Position numbers and translations under genes: made by a program. From positions 21,527,181 to 21,591,180 of the forward strand of contig CAIIXF020000010.1 in assembly GCA_903813345.2 (NCBI GenBank): a DNA stretch of 64,000 nucleotides, in the 5' to 3' direction. The notes beneath the pieces are model-generated. The model saw only the letters and a program-made list of their open reading frames with translations. It made no database searches and was not told the origin of the DNA. Shown here piece by piece: positions 1 to 13,600 of this stretch (position 1 is the stretch's first letter; each line of letters opens with the position of its first letter). This DNA comes from Owenia fusiformis (taxonomy: Eukaryota; Annelida; Polychaeta; Sabellida; Oweniidae).

Positions 1-583
1 AGCTATGTACAAACGCCTCATTATACATGTTGTAATTTTAATCCAAGAAATACTAAGGGATGTTATGACAAAACAGATGTAGATTAAGTCTTTTAAACAC
101 ATAACGTAGATATTCAACAAAGCACTATTGCTTGTTTTTTTGTATGAGGCAATGTGATCTAAACTGTCACTTTTAATGTTTGTATTGAAATTTAGTATTC
201 AAATAGTATTCAAGTGTAGTTCCAGAATCTCCACGCCATTGCCAGAAATCATTTGGCATACCATATTTAAAATCGTCATCTGATACTCCGTTGGTACTTA
301 GTAGACGTTAAATAGGAATGTCAAATTTTGCAATTTCATCTATGTATGATTCAATGAGATTCAAATAAGTCAAAATCCATGGGGAATACAGTTGTACTTT
401 TGAAAATAAAATTCTGAAAATAATATATCTTGAAGAATTTCGTTTCCAATGTGCATGCGGAGGAGGGTGCATACATGTATTTGAAGTTTTCTGAAAAACA
501 TATTGTATATCACAGCTTATCATAAGTGTAACAAATAACTCATTTACAAAATTACAGAGTCAATATTAAGTTATTTTTTCCAG
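1..583 (+). other. intron upstream of the HCN pore exon
   Basis: AT-rich sequence ending in a pyrimidine tract and an AG at 582-583, which is the acceptor of the HCN pore exon. No S5 or earlier HCN exon was recognised here, so the preceding exon lies left of the window. Confidence 0.7.
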
Positions 584-3500
584 GATGCACTGTGGTGGGA
601 ACAATACACATGGGCATTGTTCAAGGCTCTCTCACATATGCTATGCATAGGTTATGGTCGTTTTCCTCCTAAAAGTATGACTGATGTATGGCTGACTATG
701 GTAAGCATGCTGACTGGTGCCACATGTTATGCTCTCTTTGTCGGTCATGCAACAACACTTATACAACAGTTCGATACATCTAAAAGACTATATCGGGAAA
801 AGGTGAGTAAATGTAAAAAAATTGACCAACTATAGATATGATTTATACTTATAACTTATTCTCAGCAATCCTATTAACCATTGATCAAAGTACTGTAACT
901 ACATAATTTACAATAAATGTACTTGTATGTGTATTTTTGTGCAATCAAAATTATGGTAAACAAGCCATTCTTGAGTGTATACAGGGTTTAAAGATATACG
1001 AACAACACTACATGCACAAGTTCAAAATGCATACATTTACATGACTTTTTGATGCAGGGTTTCACCTATTTTATATTTGGAAGTAAATCAGTTCATTTCA
1101 TGGTATTGTATTTGAAAAGATCACATCATGAGTCAAAGTCGCATTATTGTATTTTAGTGTAAGCAAGTTGAAGAATATATGATCTACCGCAAACTACCAA
1201 GAAGTCTGCGACAGCGAATCCTTGAATACTATGAGCATAGATTTCAAGGAAAGATGTTTGACGAAGAAAGTATCCTAGATGAGCTGTCAGAATGCCTTAA
1301 GGAGGTATGTACAAATGATATGCCAATATAGTGCCAATATATATGATATACTAATAACTTGTGCAGAAATAGTAATGTAATTAACTATCTAATACATTAG
1401 CTAATGAGTAATAACATTAAAAGAAATGGAAACATTGTGAAGCATCATATGTCCAAAAAGAGCAATTCATTGTCAAATAAACTCATCCCCTATTATTTTA
1501 TATATCATTCAATAATTATTTTAACTTGATTGATAACTAATCATATCCAAAACCTGTTTTCATATGATGCCAAACAGTTCAATAGAAACAACTCGATGTT
1601 TTACATTTTAGGAGGTTATAAACTACAACTGCAGGGCTTTGGTAGCATCGGTACCCTTCTTTACTCACGCTGACCCCAACTTTGTGTCTGAAGTAGTTCA
1701 GAAGCTTAAGTATGAAGTATTCCAACCAGGGGATTACATTATTAAAGAGGGCACCATGGGTACTAAGATGTTCTTCATTCAGGAAGGCATAGTAGATATT
1801 GTTACTAAGGATGGAGAAGTGGCTACTAGTCTTTCCGATGGATCATATTTTGGAGGTAATATGATGTTTATAGATAGTAGATATTTGATTACTAGAACCC
1901 ATTTTGCTTAGTACCGAGGAAATTACGTTTAGTGAATAAATATTAGGACTTGCTTTTGTAAAGTTTTTGTAAAGTACTAAATTATAAATCATTGTCTTGT
2001 TTATTATTACATATAGAATTATATAGAATTTTGTGTTTTCAAAAACATTCTCTTAACAGTTGTTGATCAAATTGCAATGGCATCCTCCAGTTCTTATTAT
2101 GGACACACATATAATACTAAAAATGTATCATTGAATGAGTTGGTCAAAAGTCACTGGTGTACAATTATCACACTTTAAACATTTGTTAAGATTATTGTTG
2201 TCATAATTGTTGACAACATGCATGACTTTCATTATCTGTCATTTTATTCGCATTATACAACGCATCAGAAATAGGTAATTGGACATGGATGTGTGTCATT
2301 CCTTGACTAAAATACTAAGCACTGCATTCATCCTTTCCTGTTAACTGCAGCTGATATCACGTTCCTAGGCTTTTACACTATTTATGTATCATCTCAGTAC
2401 TGTAGCTCTTCTGTACTAACTAACTCCATTTTACAAGAAATTTTCATCGATTTTAACAACATTTAGATATATAGTGATGGTGTCTTGGAATATGAAAGTG
2501 TAGTCTACATTTCTTATATAGATGGGATATTAACACAAACGTAGTTGGGTTTATCATTGGGTTGATTTTTTGTGTAGGATAATTCGTCAAATACTTGACT
2601 GTTTACAAAAAAACGTGTAAATACTAAAATACATTAACGTTTAAGATTTGTAATACAATAATGGTTGGTAATGTGTAATGATCGATAAAGAGTGTAAAAT
2701 ACACAGGGTGGTCCAAAAAATCATTTACGCTTTTGACAACGTAGCGTTTTCTAACGACAGGAAAATTTCCCATTTTTTCATAGACCTGTCTTAGATAATA
2801 TGTAGTTTTGTTTTGATATGCCACCCTAATGAGAGCATGGAACAATAGTTTGTGATCTGCTCAATCCAAACTCTTTGGTGTTGAATCGCTATAGTTAATT
2901 GCACGTTTAAGTACGTGTATGTAATGACCTTCAACAAATAGAAAATGCACAATTTGCTCAGATTTGGCCTTCTGACCATCATCATTAAACAGGTGGTGTA
3001 CTGAATTTGACTGGTGAACGTTCATAATGGTTATACTGGGTCATGCTGGATTGAGGATGCAAATAGACGTTCATTTCCTATGAACATGGACTTATACATT
3101 TAAGTTATGAGAAGAAAATTCATCCCGGTCCTGGGACAGAAGTGATGGGTTGACATGGATACTGTTATCTATCAGCAAGATGAAGCAACATTGCACTACA
3201 CCAATGCTTCACTTGAATACCTCCGTCATTAATATCCATCAATATTTATTGATGAGCTAAAGAATATTAAAACAGAGATCAGGAGAATTCCTTATGACAA
3301 TATGGACAGGGATATTACAGTGTATGCAAGGGGCTTGGATTGAGAACATTACAAACTATTAATCTGTGCTTACAGCGATATATGATAATATAACGTACAC
3401 AACACAAACCGTACATGTCTGTAGGACATGTTTATGAAAAAATGGGAAATTCTTATATTGTTAGAAAATGCTATGCAATAAAAAGTGTAAATGATTTTTT

Positions 3501-5877
3501 GGACCACTCTGTTATATATTATATATAACATTTGTCTATTGTTGTGCTACGTTGCCACATACAAGGGTCGTTCGAAATGTTTTACACAAAAGCTTCTCAA
3601 GAGAAGAGATTTTATCATTTTTATGTGAAATACGGATATAGTATTACCCTTCTTACAAACTTATATGACATTTCAGGACCATAAGCAAAATATTTCCTGA
3701 GATAAAGTGATTTAAAAATTTGTACCATGAATGGGTCCATGGTCCATAAGACGTCATTAAATTGAATTGATTTTGTGAATGCCTTGATAGGCTGAAATGG
3801 TTCAGTTAATCTTTGTTCTTTCAGCTGTTAGTCAGGCTATGTTAAAGCTAATTTTATTATATTTCACCTAAATATATAGTACTTAACACGTAGTCTTCCT
3901 TTTCCATAAGTAAATGTCTGAACCATCCTACCTATAGCATATCAAGCCTTCTCATAACTACAGCTACCCTCAATACATTTTCCCTTCTCTAATTCCATCT
4001 TTGAATATTTAGCAATGCCTATTGGAGTCATTGAATATGCATATGCATGAATGAATATAACTTGTGTAATACTGTTTCCCCATTCTTTATCATGTATTCG
4101 ATCAAAGTTTTCTGCTCCAACTTTATTATTTCGAGCCATATTCTCCAGTATTTCCTGAATTCATGATAACTTTGATAAGGTCATAAAAGCAGGTGATTTG
4201 TTCTAGATGTCTGAAGAGTATGTTTACGGTCATTCTTTGGCATAACCAAAGAAAACAAGATGGAAAATATTGAGATAAGATTCACATTTTCCATGAGAAC
4301 AACACTAGAAATTGTTTACATTTAAGGTGAAAGTTTATGTCAAGTTAATTTAGCATGTTTAGTAACATTGATCTTTATGACATTGTATTACTTGTTATCT
4401 TTTACAAAATGATATGGACCATAGCGCCATCACCTTGGTTACTATAGCATCCGTAAAATGTTTAGTGAAAGGAAATAAAATATAGGGTCATACCTACCAA
4501 CTATGAACAAGATTGGTCCATTAATTTCACAATTATATATACTTGTGCAAAACTTTTTGAACAACCCTTGTAAATGACAATTACTTCCATGTGATGTATA
4601 TTATGTCACCACCAGAATTGTTGATGACATTTTAGTCTCCAACTTTTTTGTGGACGGCGTTCGCCCGTATTCCAATAAGTTAACAATTACTGTTTAGACT
4701 GACTTCACATTCCTACTGACAAAATATATGAACATATAATAAAATCCTAACACATTTCCGCAAATATATGTTACCATGGCAACAAATAACTGCCTTTCAT
4801 TCAATTCGGCATGCAATTATTATATGCAAGTTGATTAGTTGAATAACAACTTTTGTATAAAAAAGAAACTACGAATACAGATTTTAATTATGCTATGTTG
4901 GAGAAATTACAGTTTACATTAAGTTGCTCTAAACGTGTATGGAAGATAAAACAGTACAAAATACGTGTGCATGTTGCATGGATAGAATCACAACATTGCG
5001 TTCGCTTTAAACTATTACACTTTGACAAAGGCATGTTGTATGTCAGGATACGTTCTTTTAAGACATATGATCAACAAAATATACGAAGCCATTCACCATT
5101 AAATATAACAATTAAAATGCTGGACACATCTTTGGTTTCGTTGCTTTCAAAGTTTTAAACCACGACTGATAATAATAATACTTGCCCCTCAAATGGTTGA
5201 TTTAACACTTTTGTTTGTGGAATGCCAGGTGAATGTTTGTTAATAACATGAATGAATATTGTAAACGTACTTCGAAGAAAAAACAATTGTGATGACATAA
5301 TCTAGTATTCCATTGTAGACAATGCCTAACTTATTTTATTCGTTGTAATAAAGTAATTGTTATGTTAATTGTTAAATCGGATAATATAAAAAAATATGAT
5401 CTAATTTCAGAGATCTGTTTGCTAACGAACGCGAAGAGGGTGGCTAGTGTACGTGCTGAGACATACTGCAACCTATTTTCACTTTCTAAAGAACACTTTG
5501 CTGAAGTACTAGAGAGTTACCCTGTAATGCGACGAACTATGGAAAGTGTTGCTGCCCAAAGACTCAACAAAATAGGAAAGAATCCTAGTATTGTAAGCAA
5601 TAGGGACAATTTTGAAGAAGATGTACAAAATCTGAACGATCTTATACAGTCAACCACTCCGTTTGGAAGTGGAAGCGAAGACAGTGAAGATGAACCGGCA
5701 TTTAGTGACGATGATAAAACATCACGAGCCTCAAAGAAAGCCAAAAATATGAAACTAAACATTAAAAAATCTCTGTCTGAAGCTTTTTTAGGCGGAAGTC
5801 GGAGGGGAAGTAGTCATTCTATTAAATCTATGGATTCTCAACGACAATCAAAGAATAAAGATGAGTCTATAGTGTAA
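584..5877 (+). CDS. HCN: HCN channel (hyperpolarization-activated, cyclic nucleotide-gated), 3' part
   Basis: Four exons read in one frame: 584-802, 1158-1304, 1612-1855 and 5411-5877 (stop). They give the last 358 residues of an HCN channel, a plasma-membrane cation channel opened by hyperpolarization and tuned by cAMP. Exon 1 has the pore helix and the K+-channel-like filter CIGYGRFPP (residues 21-29), then S6 (about 34-60). Exon 2 is the C-linker. Exons 3 and 4 carry the cyclic-nucleotide-binding domain. The phosphate-binding cassette FGEICLLT is split by the 3.5 kb last intron (phase 1), and the basic motif [10 protein letters not shown] follows. The tail has an acidic patch ([15 protein letters not shown]) and a Ser/Arg-rich end. 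S1-S5 must lie upstream of the window. The family call is very secure; the vertebrate subtype cannot be assigned because invertebrates usually have a single HCN gene. Confidence 0.95.
2704..3511 (+). mobile_element. decayed mariner-like transposon in the last HCN intron
   Basis: Terminal inverted repeats of roughly 85 bp begin CAGGGTGGTCCAAAAAATCA on the left and CAGAGTGGTCCAAAAAATCA on the right (complement), with TA next to the left end as expected for Tc1/mariner insertion. A short + strand reading near 3163-3234 gives [20 protein letters not shown], close to the catalytic QQDGAPPHY motif of this transposase class. A stop follows directly, so the element is dead. Confidence 0.8.
3562..4570. 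mobile_element. second mariner-like remnant in the same intron
   Basis: The left end CAAGGGTCGTTCGAAATGTT and the complement of the right end CAAGGGTTGTTCAAAAAGTT form inverted termini, flanked by TA on both sides. The termini differ from those of the element at 2704-3511, so this is another family. No intact transposase reading was found in the roughly 1 kb interior. Confidence 0.7.
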
Positions 5878-6740
5878 ATACGACGGATAATCAAAGAGTT
5901 ATAAGATATAATCAAAACCACATTTTAAGAACATTAGTTGTAAGTACTAAGTAATATAGAAGCACGTATCAAGCATTCCACGTAACTAAGATAGTACGGT
6001 ATGCCTAGCAGTAAGACATCCGCGATGGATTTGGATCTTACTATATCAAATCTCAGTTCGTTCCTAAAGTTTCTACCTCCTTGACACAAATGTGATAATT
6101 TAAAGCATTTTGTGTCTCAATATGTCATTTAAACTTCGATCAGAAGTACAATTCATTTAAACCGCTATTGTATTTCCAAATAACTTATTTTTGTTTTTAG
6201 TATTCAATAATATAGGAACAGGGTTGATTCGACTCACACATGGAAAATAGTATAAGTTGTGACAGAGACTCTGACATCTCCTTGTCAGACAGTATGTACA
6301 TAGCAATTTAAAGTAAGTTCTGTATGCATTCGGTATATTAGGAAGTCCTAGAATGTGTCAAAACAATAAGTACAACTCTAGTCAGATATAGATGCAATAA
6401 ACAAAACAATGCAACAGTTGTCTCATTTATTTAAGAATGTAAATATATCATATGAGATTGAGCTATACACAATGTAAAAGTACTAGTTATTTTTTGTACA
6501 TATTAGATGATTAAATCATTTGTAGCTGACAGATATAATTGCTGACATGTTATACGGACGTTAAATATTGACGTATGCATGCACTTGTGAGGATTTGTTA
6601 TTTGTTATCGTTGTTTTTCTACCTGAACGATGTAAATATTGCAGAACTGCAGTTGGCTTTCACAGAGGGTTTGGTTATAATAGATCTGAGATATAAAATT
6701 TAAATTCTAATGTAGAAATAAAGATGTTTTCTACGGAAAC
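5878..6740 (+). other. probable HCN 3' untranslated region
   Basis: AT-rich sequence directly after the HCN stop with no coding signal. AATAAA hexamers at 6396-6401 and 6717-6722 are candidate polyadenylation signals, the second about 845 bases after the stop. The true end is inferred. Confidence 0.45.
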
Positions 6741-7675
6741 GTGGTATTTTGTTGCTTTCAAACAATGATATACGTTTTGGGACATACGCGAATTTTCCAT
6801 TTATTTACAAACAGGGAAAGGTAACACTTTCAATAAGGGCTGGTTAGATTGCTAAGTTGAGACAATAGTACCATTTCATTATTAAAGCCCCGCTATGCTT
6901 AATTTAGAAGAAAAATGGTAAAATAATCATTGAAACATGTTACACACTAATTTAAATATGATACAAAGTTCGATTTGCATTAATATTGAATTAGGAAAAA
7001 GTAACTCACATAGAAAACAACGTTTGAAATTCTGGGATCCTGTTAGTGCATGCACATTTTTGACAAAGTGCATGTTTTAAATAGTTTTTGATTTAAAAGA
7101 TGGCGACACTTCTATAAATATCAAGGGATTATTTGATACAAATAACTTCGCCATCTTTCAATGACATTGGTAAAAAACTTGATGTATAAGACTTGGCTGA
7201 TCAAAATTATTTTTTGATAATTTATTGAAAGCTTTAATGTGGGCCGTTTGAGCTGTTTGTGCTGTTCAATGAAAGATAAAGTACTTATTAATACATTGGA
7301 AATACTATGAAGTTCAAGAGTAGGTCTTTATTTTGCCAAAGAATGTTGAAAATATGCATAGTGGGCCTTTAATCAAAATCATTTGAACAAGTGGAACATA
7401 TACACAAAACTTAAAACATGTTTATTTCAACAAATAGTTATGGCATTCAATCCAAGTGTGCGTCATATATTTGAAAATTGAAATAATTATTCAAAGCATT
7501 CATTGGACACATTATTTGTTACCTATCTTAGACAATGTCGTTTCAAATGGTAAATTTTATATTGTATTATTTCATATTCCCATTTCTGAAAGTGATACAA
7601 TTTCGTGTGTGTTTCCAAAGCATGAGCTCATTTGTATATGATGAATGTGTAGACGGACAAGCATCGAATAAATAC
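6741..7675. other. convergent intergenic stretch
   Basis: Lies between the 3' ends of the HCN gene (+) and the ligand-gated channel gene (-). No coding pattern was seen. TTTATT motifs near 7328 and 7421 could be polyadenylation signals for the minus-strand gene. Confidence 0.4.
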
Positions 7676-10600
7676 TTATAGTAAATGTTCAATTTCAACA
7701 GTGCTGCCCTTGACACCAGTTCTTTGAGCCACATGGCTATAAATCTGACGTCTTGACGATTTGGGAGTAGGAGGAAGGTTATTGTTGTTCAGTGTATGGA
7801 GCTGAAAAAGATTGAAATCGCGCTTATAAACAATATCGTATATAATGGCAGTGCGAGATGTTATGATTTGACAGTTCATTCTTTTGATATACATTGCAGT
7901 ATGAACACAACTGACAATAATGATATGCCTTATCTGGCTCGGCTGTTGTTGCGGTTATACAGGGTCCAAAAAAGTGAACCCCTCCAACAGGCTTTATTTT
8001 CCTTAATACTTGCATGAATTGCCTCATATTATCACATGTTGTAGAGAAAGGTCGAAAGGTTTTGTTGATACCATAATTTATTCTCAGTCTTAAATTTTGA
8101 AGAAATTACAAGACTTTAAACAAACATGCCTGGATATTAGAAATATTTTACTAAATGTGATTCACAGAAATTCTTGAAACACATTGGGTATTCTGCTTTC
8201 AGTTAGAGATACATGTTTAAAAACCTACCACATAACAAACGGGATATTATTGAGCAGAAAACACATTTCACACATTCATTGATCATTTTGAAGCAGTTTT
8301 AACCATTCAACAATTAATGCCCCTGCACCAGGGATCTGAGAAGCCCTTCATCAAATATCTTTCGAAAATCATAAGAAAATCTAATATTCAGTGTTCTGAG
8401 CCATAATTCATGAGAATTGGTCCATCAATAATGAAGATATTGTCATTTCAAGATCATTTGCGATTTCACTGGGAAAATCTTTCGTCCATGGAAACTTAGA
8501 ACATTTCTTTGGATCACAATACCTTTGCAACTAACAGTGGTAGGATGCTAGTATTTATGTCATAATGTGCGTGATTCGAAACAAAACAAAGTTAGAAAGT
8601 ATTAGTTCTTTAAGACTGCGGCTAAGAGAATGTCAGGGGAGGGGCGTCGATCCGCGAAGAGTTGAAGCATTCCAGATGTTGAAAATCACATTCTATCCAT
8701 TTTAAGTAATATTTGGTTAGGGCTTATAATTTCTGCAAATTACAAGACTAAGAAGAATGTATGGTACCAACAAAATGTTTACACCTTCCTCTACAACATG
8801 TGGAAATATGAAAGGATTCCTGCAGGTAATAAGGGAAATATGGCTCATTTCAGGGGGTTATTTTTGGGACTACCCTGTACATCATACAACATAAATGACA
8901 GTAGTCATTATTAACATAACAAACAAGTTTTATAATATGTACATTTGACCATTACCTTTGCTTCTGAATCTTTTCTGACTAGCATTTTCCGATTTCTTAA
9001 AGCCTAAAATATAAGATAGTTTACGATATTATTGTACGTAATTATACGACACCAGAACAATATACACTGGACAAACATCAAAACATTAAACCAGTTACTC
9101 ACTAAATTAAAGTATTGTATATAACTCTACTACTTTTATCAATTTACCATCAGATTCATTTTAATTTCTTGAATATGACATTTTTCTTACCACAGAGTGT
9201 ATCCATATGAAGATGGCGATATGTGCCATTAAGACCAATAGAGCTAGAGTTATCAGGACGTATATATCTGGCAATCTGTCATCGCAAACGTAAGGACTCA
9301 TGGAGTGCCATCCTCCATTTAGTACCAAGTAGATTAAAACAAACATTGCATATTTATCCTGAAATAGAAGTGGACATGTATAACCTCAGAATCTGCGACA
9401 ACAGCAAGTGCGACGTGCTTTGAACGTTTCAAATGAGTACTAGGTTTAAGGAATAAATAATGATAGGCCATTCAATATGGTGAAATTCAGCACGAGTTGG
9501 ACAGAATGTTGTACAAAGCACGAACCGAAGGTGAGTGCATTTGTACTAACATTCTGTCCAACGAGTGCTGAATTTCACCATATTGAATGGCCTATCATTA
9601 TTTATTCCGATTCAAACATAAAAATTAGTAAAAGCCGTGTCTGTGGAACGGGCATGAAGGAAGAATACGCACGGTCAAGATTCTGAAGTCGGCCGGAAAA
9701 ATTTTAGAATTTGTTTGGGCTGTTCTATTTTACTCCCCGTTTTAGATTTTATACGGTGTATGCAAAACTTGAAGTCAGCCATAGTTAAATAGTTACAGTA
9801 GTTACGGAGGGAGTAAAAAAGAACAGCTATCCCCGGACAGAGCCCCAGATGTGCAGCTGAGATGTGACGTCACTCAAAATAATGTAAATTGCAGATTGAA
9901 TAGAGCATGGTCGTGCATCTATGGAGAATTAGAGAACGTTCTATATTGGCTATGCTGCATTCTGATTGGTTGAGAAATTCGAATAGAGCACGGTCATGTT
10001 TGAATATTTATCGTTATTAGACAAATCTCTACACAGTGCGTATTAAAAAACCAACAAACAGTTTTCTCACAAAACGAGTGATAAATGCATCGATTACATT
10101 CAATGTACCATGAAGCCACGCCCCTCCTCTTTGCAATGATATGTCATTCATTCGCTCGTGGTATTGGTTTGGCGAAAAATCATTCCTTTTGCACAGCGGT
10201 TCAAAGTCTGCTCTGGACAAGTCTGCAAAAGTCAGTGCAATGGCTCGGTGCATATGGAAATTTTCCTGACCTGAATCTTTTGGAGCTTTTTCAGGAGCAG
10301 AGTGTTCACCATTCCTCTACCAGATTTTGCAACAACTCGGGAAAGAATCACCAACTGGCTACTGTTCTGTCCACAGATGACTCCGAGCTCAGCCATGCAT
10401 GACATGGGGAGATGAGCCTATCTCTGTGTGGAAAGAAGTGGCAGCCAAACGGAGGGGTATGAGATGTAATCTTGCACAAGTATGAGTATAAACACTGTCA
10501 AATATGCCACACCTTCTTCTATTAGCGTTTTGCTCCGTGCACTGACTTTTGAGATGTTTGAAATTTAGTCCCGACCTGATTTTGCCCATATGTGCAAAAG

Positions 10601-13600
10601 TAATGATTATTCGGCTAACCATGAATCCATGTGAATAAATGCAATAACATTGCAAAGAAGAGAAATGAGGCGTTATGGTCCATTGGATGAAATCGATGCA
10701 GTCACCATTGGTTTTGTTGTTTCTTCCAATAGCGCCTGGTAGCCTGGTGTAATTACTTTTGCGATGTTTAAAACTTCGTCTCAAGCTAATGTTGGCCCAC
10801 TGAATGATGAATGAATGATTATTCGCCCAACAATAGCCCTCTGTCAATAAATGACATACCATTGGGAAGAAGAGACACATTGCTTTATATGGTATGTTGA
10901 ATGAAATTGATGCTGTTATCACTGGTTTTGTGCTTTTCCGAGATTACAGCTTGTTGCGTTTTCATACGCACAAGGCCTACGTACCATTATATTAGGTCGG
11001 ACTACATGCAGAATACCGGTAATTTGTCCATATACGATTTGGTACACTATCAGACAGGTGACCAATAGAAACGTTCCTTGTAAGCGTGCCTGGACATGCT
11101 CGAGTGTCGGCGGCAACGAGAACAGGGACAAGCTCATGAGGATGATGGACATCTGAAAAAGATCATATGGAGAAACGGTTGATTGTAAAATATTACAAGA
11201 CTGTCTATCTGGCTATGAGGCTTCAGAATACATGCATGGAATAGTACAATTCATGTATGTGGCTTTTAATTCTGGCTTCATATAGCCTAGATGACAGCAA
11301 CATGGTCATAGACTTTAAACACAAGTACAAAACACTACAATAAAAAGGAATCATTAACCTGCATACTTTCTCAATTTTAAAGCTAAGCGGATCTTTTATA
11401 CAGGGAATACCACAATGCTAGATTTTTTAAATCCTAAAACGAAGTCGTACCATGACTATACCGATGGGCCAGACATGACGGCTCGACTTTCTAGCAATAT
11501 TGCACGTGGCATCTAAACGTGGAAATGTGTGTTCTGCATCGAGGTATGCGCTTGCTTTGGTTGTTTGTCTGAGTTCCATAGCATTGTATTGTTGCCAGTC
11601 TGCCTGTAGGCGACTAGACAGAGCATCGTCTACAAGTGTCGATTGTTTGTTTCTGTCCGGGATAAGGTCTACCTCTTTTATTGATAAACTGGACTTCAAC
11701 TTGAGCTTCAGTACCTGGGAGTATTACAGAATAGATTGGTGTTGGTTTCTAATTTGATTTTTACAAAGGGGTCTCTAACTTTAAAAGACTCATAAAGGGC
11801 AATTTTACATGACACATGCGCGTTCAGAATCATATATCACATTAAAACATTTTAGATTAAAACTTAATCGGTCATTAGGCTAGTCCCGGAGATAAAACCG
11901 AAACACCCTCGGCTATGACGCCTGACTCAAAATTCCCATGACCATATATCGTACCTGTATGTCAAAAGGAAAATCTCTCAGATAGATGTCCTGGTTGAAG
12001 GTTCCAGTGACTAGTCTATGCTCAGTGACCACGGCCTGCCCACGATTGTTGTGTACCATTGTGCGCCAGACAGCTTCCTCTTGTAGGGAGCTTAGGTTCT
12101 CTATTTGGAGACCTGGGTTGAAATATGCATCTTGTCTACTCTCTGGCTTCATTCGTCCATTCTAGGAATAAAATCAATTTACTTAAGATTTTGCAAATAA
12201 TGCAGTGATTGTGCAAATGGGAAACGATGTAATTTTAGAATCTATCATTGTACTTACTGGAAATACGATGTTCCCGATTCCTTTTACCAAACTGACACAA
12301 AGAATCGAAATGGCATGGAGTCCCCTTTGTTATAATGCCTGGTATTTAAAACTTTGTGACTTTCACCATACCATAAATAGCATATGATCTTTATAACTCA
12401 ATTTTCTAATTTTGGTGTACTTATGTTATAGTTTATGTTTCCCCACAAACCATAGATGGTGATTTTTAGGTTACTCAAACCAAAACATACATATATGCAA
12501 TAATCCACAATCAAACAAGGAATGAGTTGTTTTAAATGATTTTTAAAAAAAATTACACAATATCTGTCTTTTGGTCTGATTATTCAATATCATCCCAAAG
12601 CCTTTTCCCAAAAAGTCTTATTTTATTTCAGTTAAATTCTGTGCCAAAATAATTGAAATGTGAACTTCCCTTTTAAAATTCTCACAATTTTTCGCTGTCT
12701 AAGCTGACGAGACATATACAGGCATGTCGGGAAATGTACCTTCATTAATTTGTCCAATACAGCGTCTTTCCAACGGGTTTGGATCAGAACAGTGCCCTCT
12801 ACACTACCACGCACATCATCCATGCAATCTATCGACAACCAAACAACTCTCACGTGGACTGTCTGTTCAGGAACAGCATAAAAATAAGTACGCATAAATT
12901 CATAAAATGTTGACACGATGTGTACCTTTAAATGACAAATTAGCTTTAATGCTATCATTAAGTTCAATTTGGGAGTAAATTGCCTCACGATTTATTGTAA
13001 GGTGTTGGGCCCTTGTTAAGGAACCTCTTGTTATATTGGTCAAAAGTATGCGTTACACATAGCTTAATGGCTTTCTTCTCTCTATAAGATACATTCAGTT
13101 ATGTAAAATGATTTGTTAGGTACACTTACATTGTCACAAACAAATCGAAATACACAACGATGACTCTACACGAGTCTCTCATTAATCATACTGATTACAG
13201 GCCGTGAGAACCAAACAAAATCGAATCATATTTACAAAAAGCTTTCATAATAGATAGAGGCTTTTCGATAATTTAATAAAGGAAGCTCAAAAGAACCTGT
13301 ACATAAAAAAGTAAAATGAGTATACAAATTTAGATATGATTACAGACAGTTTAAAATAGCAATGTCCTTCATTTTTAAGATATTGTAATAAACTGGATGA
13401 AAATTTTTTGAGTAAGTTATTATAATGAATACGTACATCAGTTACATTACAGAGATTTCATAACGCACTTATAGCGTGTTTATAAAGCCCTATGTTTAAA
13501 ACTTATAAGGTTTCTGTACTACGCCATCATTTTTTCGCGCAGCTCTATCCGTTCATATGCATCCTCCTAAGCAGGCATCCAGAATCCGTACCTCCTTCTT

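Noticed and set aside
4853-5158. 101-codon plus-strand frame in the HCN intron
   Set aside because: No recognised motif, and the flanking HCN exons join perfectly without it.
10389-10922. 177-codon minus-strand frame
   Set aside because: It spans two copies of a dispersed repeat and repeats internally; it lies in an intron of the channel gene.
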